From Cyanoderma ruficeps (taxonomy: Eukaryota; Chordata; Aves; Passeriformes; Timaliidae): DNA of 64,000 nt. Each line of letters starts with the position of its first letter. Within the stretch, counting starts at the first letter, position 1. A program made the position numbers and the translations under genes. The DNA lies in NCBI GenBank assembly GCA_008694505.1, contig VZDJ01007747.1, positions 26,982,904 to 27,046,903 on the forward strand, read 5' to 3'. Under the pieces are notes generated by a model, which searched no databases, was not told where the DNA came from, and was given only the letters and a program-made list of their open reading frames with translations. Shown in pieces: positions 25,274-36,542 of the stretch.

Positions 25274-26878
25274 ACTTTTGTATAAAATTAGGAATAAATA
25301 AATACAAAAAACTGATAGAACCAAAAACACACCACTACAAAACAATATGTTCAAACACTGATATTGCCTCCTCTGTTAGATATCTACACTTTAAGTGTTT
25401 CACATACAGGTGTGTGTGGACCAGTGAATTGCTTGAACTCATGCTCTTCTTTTCTCTCATTCATGTATGAAGTTATATAGTACACACGATTGCATCCCAA
25501 ATTCACCATTTGGACTATCTGGAGAATATAGAATGATTTCCTCTGGAGAATAAGAAATAGTTCACACTACAGGTCTGATACTAAGGACAATGTTTTATGT
25601 TTAAAAACAAATGCAGATATTTTAAACATATTTTCAATGACACTTTTTTTGGTATTCCTGTACTGAAAATGCAATTGTGATTTCCTGTGGCTATTGTCTG
25701 GAAGATAAGATTCAAATTCAAATTAAAGGGAGAGGCTGAAGCCATTCTGCAGCTAATGTTCGATTCATGGGTTTACTACTCTGAAAGATGTCACCCATTA
25801 TATATATTTTTTGATGCCGTATTTGAGGCCTATCTTCATTTAATAGGTTTGCTTTGTAACCGCATTTTCACTCTATCAAAAGAAACTCAAAATTAAATCA
25901 AAAAAAATATTTGTTTTCACTAATATTCACTCCTATAATCCAACTTCTGCTGGTATGAAATATATACATAAAAATGTATTTTTTATTATCAATATTTCTT
26001 GCTTAGTATTCATTCAAAGGAAGTTTGAGTTAACCTGTAAAATTTAAGTTGAAGAAAAATACCAAACTGTTTAGCAATGAACAGAGAGAAATTAGTTGCC
26101 TGTTGTGTGCCATTATTTTTATGCAGTTTAAAGGTTAATTAATAATAAAAATTATGGAAATAACAAGTAATGGAAAATAATATTGGGCAGTTCTAAAGAA
26201 GATTTCCTTTGTTATATTTATTGGCTTCTACTTTCTATGCAATTGCCCTGAACTAATTAGAAAAAAAGTATTAAAACTCTAGTGAGTTTATAATAATTGA
26301 ATCTATTAAAATGAAACCTATTAAATAATTTTATTAAGCTACAAGCCATATAAGGTATATTGTAAATGTCAGTCTAAATGACAATAACAATATGAAGAAA
26401 CAAAGTGTTAGTGGGAACCATTAGCATATTTTAATCAATAAGGACATATTTGTTGCCAGATAACTTGGGACACGTTCAGACATAAAAAAATTTTAACTCA
26501 CATTGTACCAAGCAATGAATCAAACCAAGTGCATATTGTACAGAATGTTCTAAATATTGCATGTAGTATTGTAGAACTGTGTAGATAAACCTTGTACAAA
26601 ATGTATAGTATGCTCTGCAGTTACAGGATATCTCAAGAAGAGGTAACCCATATATTTGTGAGTGCATCAAATTAAAGTTTAAAAATGAAAACATGAATGA
26701 AAAGAATGAAAAGTGTAGCAGTTTTATTGAATTTTTTTCAAGGTCCCTGAGGAATGAATCATGAATTTTTAACACAGATAACATCTATCCAGCTATTTTG
26801 CAATTTCTATGTGCATTTAATAGTTTAGAACAGAAACACAAAAAATTCAGACAGGATATCAGGTAGGATTTTCTGAAA
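25274..26878. other. Unique-looking AT-rich non-coding DNA
   Basis: No gene or element recognised. A 102-codon minus frame at 26476-26784 is rich in F, Y, C and L, as chance frames in AT-rich DNA are. Confidence 0.5.
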
Positions 26879-27133
26879 CAGCAGAATCTGGATTCAGCTG
26901 CAGGCATCAGAAAGGATTCTGAGGCAAGAAAAGCTATGTCTGGGAATTATTTCCAAACTATGAAGACAAGTATACATCCATTCACATTCTTCTTCACAAA
27001 TACTCAGACTGTGTCTTGTCTTGAGAAACAAGCCACCAGGCTGGCATACAATAGTATCTGTAAGATGCTGATGGATGGTCAGATGTCTTGGGAACTCCTT
27101 CAAAATGTGAAAGAAAAATATAATCCATTTTAA
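26879..27133 (+). other. Exon-like open frame, unrecognised
   Basis: An open frame runs from about 26867 to the TAA at 27131-27133. From 26879 it encodes about 84 residues with a balanced, protein-like composition; it includes SGNYFQTMKTS, then CLEKQATRLAYNSICK, and ends NVKEKYNPF. The sequence just before it, CTGAAACAG, could serve as a weak splice acceptor, with a TAG stop in frame at 26864. An internal ATG lies at 26936. I do not recognise the protein. It could be a terminal exon, a fragment of a retrocopy or DNA transposon, or chance. No polyadenylation signal was identified. Confidence 0.25.
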
Positions 27134-27781
27134 TTTAAACATTTTTTAAAAAAATAATTTTTTCCCTGCCCTATTTAAGAAAGATGCAAACTGTTGCTTC
27201 CTTTTCCTGTATGCCATTATATTCACTATGTTTCATAACAGCTTCCCACTTATATGCTGTGAATCTCTAGTGCACCTATGTGTGTGATATTTGAGGCACA
27301 CCCAAAATATTGTCTTTATACCATTTTATTTTTTTTCCCTCATGCGGTATAGGAAATACAGTGGAAGCTCTCTTCCAGTTATAATCTAATATAACAAATC
27401 ATGGGGTAGTTTAAACGAGTTTTAGTACAACATGCAGCATATCTGCTGCAGTGCAGCACATCCTACATGTTCCTGTACTTTGCTTCTATAAAAAGTAAAT
27501 AGCCTACATAACTCTGTAGTGCAGCAGCTAGAATGCCTTTGGAGTCCATGCTAACTACATCTGCTCAGCAGCACTCTGGCACTTGTCAGGGCCTTGTCCT
27601 GAAATGTTTAGTCTATCTTGTTAATTTTTAGGAAGGGCATGCCAACTAAGATATTATGTCCTCTTTTTTTTTAATTCATTCATTTATCTGACACTAGAAG
27701 AAGAAAACCCACTTGCAAGATTTTGCTGTCAGTGTTTTTTGACTCTTGCCATTCTTCACAAATATAGTAATATTGGATATT
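27134..27781. other. AT-rich non-coding DNA, nothing recognised
   Basis: No gene or mobile element is visible between the exon-like frame and the next LTR. Confidence 0.5.
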
Positions 27782-28144
27782 TGCCTGAGTTTCCTCTCTC
27801 TCGAGGTCCAGCCCTGGCTAGCTGTGGACCTCAGGGAAGGAACTGGGCTAGGAGGAGAACAAAAGACGAAAGGCCCTCTGACTCCTCGTGGGAAACAGTC
27901 CCACAGGTTTAATGTAGAACTGACACCTTGAAATCCAGGAGGAGAAAGAGAGTGGGACCCTTCGTCCCAGGGGTTTTAAGTCCTAAGGGGGAGGGAATGA
28001 ACGGGGTCTGTTGACCAATGGGGGCAGACCCAGGGGGAGGGGAGATACAGGAGGCATCAGGTAAAAGAAGGTGCAGATACATGGGAAGGTATAATCAAGA
28101 GACACCTGACACAGAATGAACCAACTGCACAGTGGAACACAACA
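27782..28144 (-). mobile_element. Solo LTR of an endogenous retrovirus, family 4 (short)
   Basis: Read on the minus strand, a 363-bp segment begins TGTTGTGTTCCACTG at 28144 and ends with ...AGGCA at 27782, giving TG...CA ends. It contains a C-rich upstream part, a TATA-like ACTTAAAA (complement near 27973), and a polyadenylation signal variant ATTAAA (complement of 27908-27913), followed by a GC-rich tail. The block contrasts with its AT-rich flanks. The six-base flanks GATATT and TCTATT agree at four positions, so a target duplication is not established. No internal retroviral sequence adjoins it. Confidence 0.6.
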
Positions 28145-30667
28145 TCTATTTATCACATAATCAAATGTTTGAAGAAAACCAGCCATATCAGAATCTCAGC
28201 TTTCAAAAAAAGTGTGTTTCTAGCTCTTATAAAGAGCTTGAAGACAAAGAAAGTGAAGAAGAATGATTACAGAGCCAGAAGGAAAATAAAAAATAAGTAA
28301 TCATGCAAATAAAATAGTTCTACCTATATTTAAGATTTAGTTTTTGGAGGTATCAGTAATTTTTATTAAAATTTGTTTCTTATTTTTGGGGAGTTTGAAG
28401 CATAGGAAAGTTAGAACTTTTGTTATTAGGATCCTACCAAAAATGAGATCAAGATGCATCAGTTGAAAGCTATAGGTAAGAGAATATTTTCAGTCTGAGC
28501 CAGCTTTCCTATCACCAGCATTTCCTTTTACTTAAGTCTTTCTGCCATAAAACTATGCTATTTCAGTGCTTCATTTTTGCCTTCAATGGAGTTCTGAGCT
28601 TATTCAGAAAATATCTCCCTGTTTCTGACATACGTTCAAGGATAAAGATTTTTGCCTATCGTCAAGAAATTTAATTGGACAAAACCAGATAATGCATACC
28701 ATCTCCATGAGACATTCTGAAAGGGAATGAGGTCAATAAAACAGGGTAAGCAATTTTTCTCTAGTTCAATGTTTTGGCTTTCTTTTTTGTTCAATAACCA
28801 CAAGAGGTTGAAAATTTCTCTATCTGTTGGTTTGTTAATAACTGTGTGAAAGCTGTTTCCAGAAGTATGGGAGATACAATCTAAGCCATAAAACAAGGAT
28901 TGAATACAGATTCAGAGATCAGATTATAAATTATAATCATGTCATGTTTGAGTAGACATGGTGCAAAACACACGAATATGGACTAAAAGATGTCCAAGCC
29001 ATGGGCATAGATATGAAGAGATAGACAGATTTTAAAAAGTCCTAATGATTAATCACCAAAATATAATGTGCATTCTCTTAGAAGTATAACCTTTTATATA
29101 GTGCACATTTATGGAAAACTTAAGGACTTTCAGAATTCAAAAAGAAACAAGTTGTTATGTTTGTTTTTGGGGGGGGGGGTTGTTGTTAAGGAATACTGTA
29201 TACATAGAGCTGTATCCTTGCCTATTGCCACCAGACAAATATGATTGTCTTGATTTCAATGTTTTGAAATCTGACCTACCAGCAAGACCAGCAGCAGTAG
29301 AGAAAAAGTTAGACCCATACAATTTCAAATTATAATTATTTTTTTTATTTAATCATTCAGTTACTCTTTCTTAAGGGAAAAAAAAAAAACAAGCTTGTAA
29401 TTTGGGAATGGAGCTTTTGAAGAATAGGAGGAGAAAATTTTTATTGTATAAGTCTAGTTTGACAGTGATAAGAAGTATCTTATTATATCGCTTAAATTGC
29501 ATTTGAATTTGTCCTTCTTATGCTGTCATTTTCTCTCTGAGTAATACCCTTAAATTTCAGACTTATCAGAATAAATTAAAAAGATATAATTAAAAAATTC
29601 TTAAATAGCATTTGATAATTAGTATTTATTATCCATGACTAAAAGTCTTTTGGTTTGCTTACTGACAGAAGTTTCAATGAATTAAAATCATTACTTAATA
29701 TGTTTTATTGGTCCAGTTAAGAAAAATAAAAACAAACATACTTTTTAATAATTAGTTGTTAATTAGAGTTAGTAAAGTCTGGACAAGCTATTCTTTCTGA
29801 AATGTTAATAGTGATAATGTACCGAGAGTGTAGGCAAGATGTGTGTGCCTACATTTTTCAAAGAGGGAAGGTTATTTCTTCACTTCTAATTTATGTTCTA
29901 TGCTTATGTTATTTTTTTTATCATTTAAAAAATTGTGTAAATTCCAGTATCTGTATAACTCTTAACATTGTAGTGTTAGCAGGGAATATGAAAAATAAGA
30001 CTGTTGCAAGTATGAGCAGCACAAGTCCAGTGGCAGTAGGTATTAATATGTATAGTGAGACAGTGGGGGAAGACATCTTTAGAAAATTAACAGTGATTTA
30101 TTGTGGGTAGAAAGCAGATGCACTCCTTGTTTGTAGAGCAAGCTGGTTTTTTTTTAAAAACATATGAACAGAATTAACTCACTGCCAAGTTTTCAGGTAT
30201 TAAATTGACTACTTTACAAATCAAGATGTGTGCTAAAGACAGATTTTTACAAAGCTGTTTTAACACACCACGCATTTTTCCCAACAAATGTTTTTGTAAT
30301 TTAGTTACATTTCAATACAACGTGCAGTAGCTGAGCTGTAATTGCTTAAATAAACAAAAATAATCCATATAATTTCCTGAATATCAGAAATATCAGAATG
30401 CTGGATATAAGACTTAGAGGATAACTAAGAAGAAGCTCAGTTTACAATTAGAGGGGTTTTCTATAAGATTTTATTGAAACATAATATAATTTGTGTTTGA
30501 CTCCAACTAATGCTGACAAAAGTTAAAAGAGACAAGGACAATATAAATATCTATAACTCTAGGCAAGTGGGAGAATTCTAATAACTCAGGAGATTGCAAA
30601 ACTTAAGAGAAAAATTAAAATCCCTTTTGAAATTTAAATTCCTTTCTTTAGCCAAGGAGTAAATTTT
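28145..30667. other. Unique-looking AT-rich non-coding DNA with an 11-G run
   Basis: No gene or element recognised. A run of 11 G lies at 29169-29179. Short frames such as 29802-30110 (102 codons) have no recognised motif. Confidence 0.5.
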
Positions 30668-31012
30668 GTAGGACCAGCACCGTTCACCACCACTCTGGGC
30701 CCAGCCATCCAGCCAGTTCCTAACCCAGCAAAAGGTGCTCCAGTCCAAGCCGTGGGCTGCCAGCTTATCCAGGTGTATGCTGTGGGAGACAGTGTCCAAA
30801 GCCTTCCTGATGTTCAAATAGACAACATCCACAACCCTTCCTGCATCCACCAGGCGGGTCACCTGGTCATAAAAGGAGATCAGGTTGGTCAAACACGACC
30901 AACCCCTCCTAAACCCGTGCTGGCTGGGCCTGATACCCTGGCCATCCTGTAAGTGCTGCGTCATGACGCTCAATATAAACTGTTCCATTAAAAGTTCCGT
31001 ATTCTTCCTAAT
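30668..31012 (-). mobile_element. CR1 reverse-transcriptase fragment, inactivated
   Basis: The minus strand keeps about 110 codons of the CR1 ORF2 reverse transcriptase, within a frame at 30578-31081. In order it shows MEQFILSVMTQHL, QHGFRRGWSCLTNL, the motif-A region YLNIRKALDTVSH, then AAHGLDW and VRNWLDGWAQ. In CR1-type reverse transcriptases motif A reads YLDxxKAFD, and the first Asp is a metal-binding catalytic residue. Here it is Asn (codon complement at 30812-30814), so this copy would be dead even if complete. Palm motifs further on, including the YADD box, are missing, because the similarity stops after the RNWLDG region. The frame outside these bounds is unrelated flanking sequence. 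Confidence 0.8.
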
Positions 31013-31099
31013 TGTATCTAGGAATGAAAAAAAAAAAAAGTGAGAAGAAAAATGCAAATAACCTTTTCTTACAGATGCCAAGTTTTAGGTGGCAGATTA

Positions 31100-31134
31100 C
31101 ATTTTGTATATCTATATTGCATTTTGTATATCTA
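31100..31134. repeat. Short tandem duplication, 20-bp period
   Basis: CATTTTGTATATCTA occurs at 31100-31114 and again at 31120-31134. It is a small local duplication in AT-rich DNA. Confidence 0.75.
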
Positions 31135-31139
31135 CAAAA

Positions 31140-32499
31140 TAGTTACTGGTATGTAAGCATAGGACAATCACCACTAATTAGCTTGCTAACAATGTCTTGG
31201 TAGTGTCCTGGCAACTCTGTCAGAGCTGAATAAACTCTTAAGCAGCATGATGAAGGAAAGGGCTAACCCACATTGAACTGACATACCCATAACATCTACA
31301 AATGAACTGACTACTTGGAAAAACTATATCATGCTGAGTTGAGGTAGATTTATTGCACATGACATTCAGTGATTAATGAAAGAATTTCTTCTGGCCTCTC
31401 TTGAACAGATGCTCAAGGAGAATACATAGAGACTATTCTTATTTTGTGAACAAACACGATTACTATTCTTGCAGTTGAGCATTATATACTCTTTGTGACT
31501 TTCCATAGATGATATAGAGAGGTGAAAAAAGATATTCCATTGCCTTCTTATGCTGGTCACGCATAGAAGTAAAGTCTATTATTCAGAATAGTTTGTAATT
31601 TTCTGACATTTTTGAGTGCAGGTGGGTAGTTCAGGGGAAAAGTCCATTTTTGCTGGCTTTCTAGAACTACAGCTATCTTCTCATCCCAAACCTAAAAAAT
31701 ACTGTATAAAGATAATTTATGTTTTCTATCTGCAACAATCTATAGCAAAACTCATTATAAACCCAGTCTTTTCAGTGGGAGATCCTGGATTAACATCTTC
31801 AACTTTAAGAAGCTGCACTGACATCTTTTAGCCTTTCCATTCCCCGATTGCAACATCTGCCAAACACCACGCTGTTTCAGCCTAGTTATTGAGGTTCACA
31901 ATCCACTAAGAAATCCCTAAAATCTTAATTCTCTCCTTGTCTGCTCAAACTAGAGAAAAACAGCATTTAAAAATCACTATTTTTTGTAGTTGTTTGGATC
32001 TTCTTATATTTCCTTCTTGTTTAACATTAGTTTACCAAAGGAACATTTTGGTTGTTTCAGTTTTGGTTGATTGATTTATTTACCATTCGCAGGCTTTCTC
32101 TTAATGAGTACTTTTTAATTATTATCATTAATATCTTCAAGGAAAAAAAGAATTTTCTTTGGTCTGTCTTATTTTTTAATGAAGGTTTTGATTTCTTCAG
32201 GCTTTTGGTGGCCCAGTTTCGCCATGGCCAGCAAATCATTCACATTACCAATTAAGACATTAACAAGGTTTAAAATAAGAGTTAAATCAGACAATCTTGT
32301 CATTAAACTTAAGATGGATGGGTTTAGTAAACTCAATTCTAGCTCTTACCCTCTTTCCATGTTCTGGAAAGTACCATATGTACCATACATACAAAATGTA
32401 CCATAAACATGGAATTTGTTTTGGTTTCAATAAACACCAAGGACAAAAATCTGATCAACAAGTCATCGTAGCTGAGGACAAAATTCCTGACACAAGACT
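31140..32499. other. AT-rich non-coding DNA, nothing recognised
   Basis: Several short frames are present on both strands. None shows a domain or is long enough to suggest a gene. Confidence 0.5.
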
Positions 32500-32745
32500 G
32501 AGAAAATATTTGAGGCTTCTGATGGTGCTACGATCTAAGAGATACCTCTGCCTGAATTGAGTTGCGAACAAGACCTTATGGCACAGTCAATACTATGGAT
32601 TTTATTAAACTGTTAATGTGATGTAGAGAGAGAGAAAGAAATAGGAGGAGGGAAGGGAAGTGAGAAATAGAGAGAGAGCTTAAGTAGAAAGATATCACCA
32701 CCACAAGGCTCCTACGGTATCCCACTAATCCTTCTTCACCCTGCA
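32500..32745 (-). mobile_element. Possible LTR fragment
   Basis: On the minus strand there is a pyrimidine-rich stretch (complement of 32624-32679) followed by AATAAA (complement of TTTATT at 32601-32606) and then moderately GC-rich sequence, which resembles the R/U5 part of an LTR. The plus strand stops looking this way just before the CR1 at 32749. No TG...CA ends or flanking duplication could be fixed, so this is a weak call. Confidence 0.3.
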
Positions 32746-32748
32746 TTG

Positions 32749-33176
32749 GGGCATGTCCAGAGAAAATCAACAAAGCTGATGAAGAGTCTGGAGCACAAGT
32801 CTTATGAGGAGCAACTGAGGGAGCTGGGATTTTTCAGCCCAGAAAAGAGGAGCTTGTCTCCCAGAAATGGGAGACAAGATTTTAGCCAGGTTGGGGTTGC
32901 TCTCTTCTCACAAGCAACAAGTGACAGAACAAGAGGACATGGCCTCAAGTTAGCCCAGAGAAGGTGGAGATTGGACATGAGGAAAAATATCTTCATTGAA
33001 AAGGAAGGTATTGGAACAGGCTGCCCAGGGAGGTGGTAGAATCATTCCTGGAAGTTTTCAAAAGGCATGTGGATGTGGCACTTGGGGACATGGTTTAGTG
33101 ATTAACATGGCAATACTAGGCTATCAGTTGTACACAATATTAGTCTTTTCCAGACTTAACAATTCTCTGACTTTGT
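32749..33176 (+). mobile_element. CR1 non-LTR retrotransposon, 3' end
   Basis: In plus orientation it starts at GGCATGTCCAGAGAAAATC and covers the last part of the CR1 frame plus the 3' untranslated end. Signposts are CACAAGTCTTATGAGGAGC near 32792, GAGGGAGCTGGGATTTTTC near 32817, AAGTGACAGAACAAGAGGAC near 32919, GGACATGAGGAAAAATATC near 32973 and TTGGGGACATGGTTTAGTG near 33083. It ends in TCTTTTCCAGACTTAAC and a degenerate ATTCTCTGACTTTG, the place of the terminal short repeats. The frame shows fragments such as [19 protein letters not shown] but has frameshifts. A perfect 11-bp hairpin sits inside at 32853-32878, where CR1 normally has none. Confidence 0.85.
32853..32878. repeat. Perfect 11-bp hairpin within CR1
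   Basis: CTTGTCTCCCA (32853-32863), GAAA loop, TGGGAGACAAG (32868-32878). The right arm is an exact reverse complement of the left. Confidence 0.85.
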
Positions 33177-33715
33177 CTTCCCCAACAAGCTAATTTTAGA
33201 GATACTATTAATGCTCTGCAATTCACTGAATTGATGCAGCAGGAGAGACACTTATTTAACATTCAAGTTAACTTTCTGTACTATGATTACTTTCTATTCT
33301 GCAATTAGCAATAGCCAACCGTTGGGCAACATTAATTTACATCTCAAGGGGAAAATAAAAGAAAGATAAAATGCATGCAAAGAAGAGCAAACAAATAATT
33401 CTACCAGTATATATGAGACCTACTCAAGGGGAAAAGGATTTTCATGAGGGGATAGTTTTAGGATTTTATCACTGATCATACTTGTCATTGATGCTGCAGT
33501 TTGAGAAAACAAATATTTGAGGGCCAAAATCAGTAAAACTGTCACATCAGTAATACCCCTTTTAATTTTATGACCTTTTTTTGCATATTTATTCTCTCCA
33601 GTAACCCAGATATTTATTAATAATACTCAGACTGATATTTCTGGTGATGACACTACATAAAAATAACTTTTAAAAAGAAACCCTAGTTTTTTACCCTGTT
33701 TTCTAACATTTAAAT
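33177..33715. other. AT-rich non-coding DNA, nothing recognised
   Basis: No gene or element visible between the CR1 and the tandem duplication. Confidence 0.5.
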
Positions 33716-33808
33716 CAGTGAAATATGATAGTGTTTACATGCACTCATGTTATAAAATACAGTGAAATATGATAGTGTTTACATGCACTCATGCAATAAA
33801 ATACAGTG
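33716..33808. repeat. 44-bp tandem duplication
   Basis: Two adjacent 44-bp copies (33716-33759 and 33760-33803) begin CAGTGAAATATGATAGTG and differ only at two neighbouring bases (TT versus CA, near 33750 and 33794). A further CAGTG follows at 33804-33808. The high identity suggests a recent event. Confidence 0.9.
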
Positions 33809-36491
33809 TGACTGCTAATATATTGGCATTTTAAATTCCGGGGAAATTGTTCCAAACAGGGCCATTTTTTATGAAATTGAAGGATTATCTCTCCCCGGGG
33901 ATCAACTCAGATGGGACTAGTCCTTTATTTATCATTTTCATCTTAAAAAGCAGTACAAGAAACAGTGATAGCTCACATGTACAATGTGCCAACCAATCAA
34001 AATATTTTTATCCCCCTCCATGACAACAATCATAAAGATAGCATTGCAGCAAAGCATCAAAATTCAAATTCTATCACCAGTCTGACAATATATTGAAAAA
34101 CAACTCTGTTGCCTATAGCAACAAATAGCTTTATTGAGTCCTATGTTGCCTTGGGGATGCACAAAGGCAAAAATTAAAGAACTATAAATTACAAGTGAAC
34201 TAACTGGTAAAAATGAATATAAGCTAAAAGCTAAATGTAATTTAAGACATAGTAGGTGAAACACCTACGTAACTCCCAAGTCTCTTGCCACCAAGAAAGT
34301 TCTAAAAAATGTCAGATAAGTGTATATATTTCAGGAGCAGCCCACACAGTGCCTTAGAAACCTGAGCTATAAAATACAATACATTTGCATAAATCAGGTC
34401 AGGAAACACTAAGCATATGGATCTGAGTTTTGCTGTATATACAGTACATAGAATTAGGGCCAGAGAAAAGCCCATGCATAGCTTCAGATATATACCAACA
34501 TTACTAAGGTTATCTTACTGACTACCATTAATGCTGCATTCACTTGCACATGGAAAAGAAAAAAAAAAATCAAATATTCAATTTCTAGAGTAAAGAACTC
34601 TACCCTCAAGTTTCATAAACATTTCCTGAAAAGTAAGTCACAAGCTATTTATGGTAGAGGATCTTGCAATGCTTCCAAAAAGAGCTGAAAAAGTTTTTGT
34701 CCATTTTGACAGAAAACAACAGGAATTATAGCAAACTAAAACATAATAACTAACATTAGTATGCGTTTGAGAACTGGAAATCTTTACTCCTTAAACTAAA
34801 TGGGTGTGCTGTTAAGTGTAATTAGAGAACAGAGACTAAGAAACAATAATGGCTGTAATCAGCTTTTTTTTTTCCTTTCAATGCTGCAGACCTTCCTCAG
34901 TCATAAATTTATTTTGTGATGTGACAGTTTCTCTAAGAAGTATTAACTAAAGTGGTCAAACCATTTCTTAGTCTTTCTTTTGTATACCTATGGAATTTGG
35001 GAGCCAGATGTCTTGTTGATTAGAATAAGCTAGAACAATCCAGAAAGTGCTGAAGTACTGTGAGCTTTCAGATCAACAAATGAAGCATATTGACAGATAT
35101 TGAGGATGTGGCAGATGTTCAGGAGTACTCTTATAAATAGTAATTTAGAAGGTGGACATCTAAAGTCATCTAAGTTTATCAGATCCTACCAGGGAGAAAG
35201 TAAAAATATAATAACTTTTTATTTTAAAAAGACCACCACTAGCTGGAAAAAAAACAACAAGCAAACAACTTTTTTATTTCACACATTCTGGGCAATAATA
35301 AGAGCTTTACCTCCTCTTTGGAACACATTTAAGAATAAGTAAGAGGTTTTTTGACTGATACAACATGATTGTCAGCATGTCTTTTCAGAAAGACTTTCCA
35401 GAAAACGTATAAATTAACAGGAATGCAGACCTATGTGCAATTGTTTTCTTCTCCCACACTTGGAATTTCTGCCATTAAGCCCTAGATTCACTTGGATAAT
35501 GTGGCAGTAAAATATCAGGAACTTTCAAGTTTGAAGAGGTACATCAATCAGTTAGAATAAACATGCCTCAGTTAAGTAAGGTAAGTCAGATATTAATAAC
35601 TTCATTTAATAACTTCATGTTCTTAATTAATTGATTATCCACTCTATAGAAATCCAGTATTTCTAGGAAGATAATAGTCAGCTAGAAAGCAAGAGTAACT
35701 AAATATGGGAATTATCTAAAAAGTGTTCCTTCACAAGTAGGTGTTTAACTCTCCTCATATTTCTGGAAAGTAGGAAAGCTGGAAAACACTTTTTTTCTGA
35801 GAGTTTGCATATTGTGTCATTTTTGTTGTACATTTTATGACTTTTAAATTGAAAACATGGTCCCAAATTCTAATACACAAGTTGAATCTCATTTCAAGCT
35901 TACAAAATTTCAACTGTTTTTTAAAAAAATCATTTAATGAACAAAAGTAATTACAGTTATAAAAGAGAAGATAACTGCAACTGAGTGAATGAACTATACA
36001 TAGATCCTGTCAGGATGTCCTTTAACATTCTTTGCAGCCAGATATCTCTACAACAGATGCCAAAGTTATAAAAGAAATAGTCACTTGAGGCTTGAGCTGT
36101 CTGCACTTCAACAGCCCAATTAAAGACTTGAGATTCAACCATTAATGCTTACATGTGACTGTGAATTGCTAGGAAATACCAGTCTGTAGGAAGAGGACAG
36201 CATATCACAGTTGCAGAGAAGTTTGAAGCTGAGCTTTTTTGCAATTATTTTTGTAATTCTACACTGAACCACTTAACTACATTGCAGTCAGTAGGACTGT
36301 GTTGCACACAAAGTTAAAGAGCTTCACCCACTGGATCCCAGTGGGATTCCAGGTGAAAACTTATGGAGAGTCCTCACACTTCCTTAATATAAGCCAGTGG
36401 CTAAGTAAATTGATGACATTGGAGGTTGTGTCTTGGAAGGAGGAGGAAGAAAAGCAAGGTATACGAGTCTCGAAACAACAACTAGGTAACT
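33809..36491. other. Unique-looking AT-rich non-coding DNA
   Basis: No gene, RNA or mobile element recognised. Confidence 0.5.
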
Positions 36492-36542
36492 AGTTTTATA
36501 TATACACAGTTTTATATAAATCACAGTTTTATATATACACAG
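36492..36542. repeat. Three short tandem repeats, 16-17 bp
   Basis: AGTTTTATATATACAC (36492-36507), a variant with AAATCAC (36508-36524), then the first form again (36525-36540). Confidence 0.8.

Noticed and set aside
26476..26784. 102-codon minus-strand frame
   Set aside because: F/Y/L/C-rich, as expected from AT-rich DNA read at random.
24712..28144. A provirus bounded by the LTRs at 24712 and 27782
   Set aside because: The two LTRs have different sequences and lengths, so they cannot be a pair.
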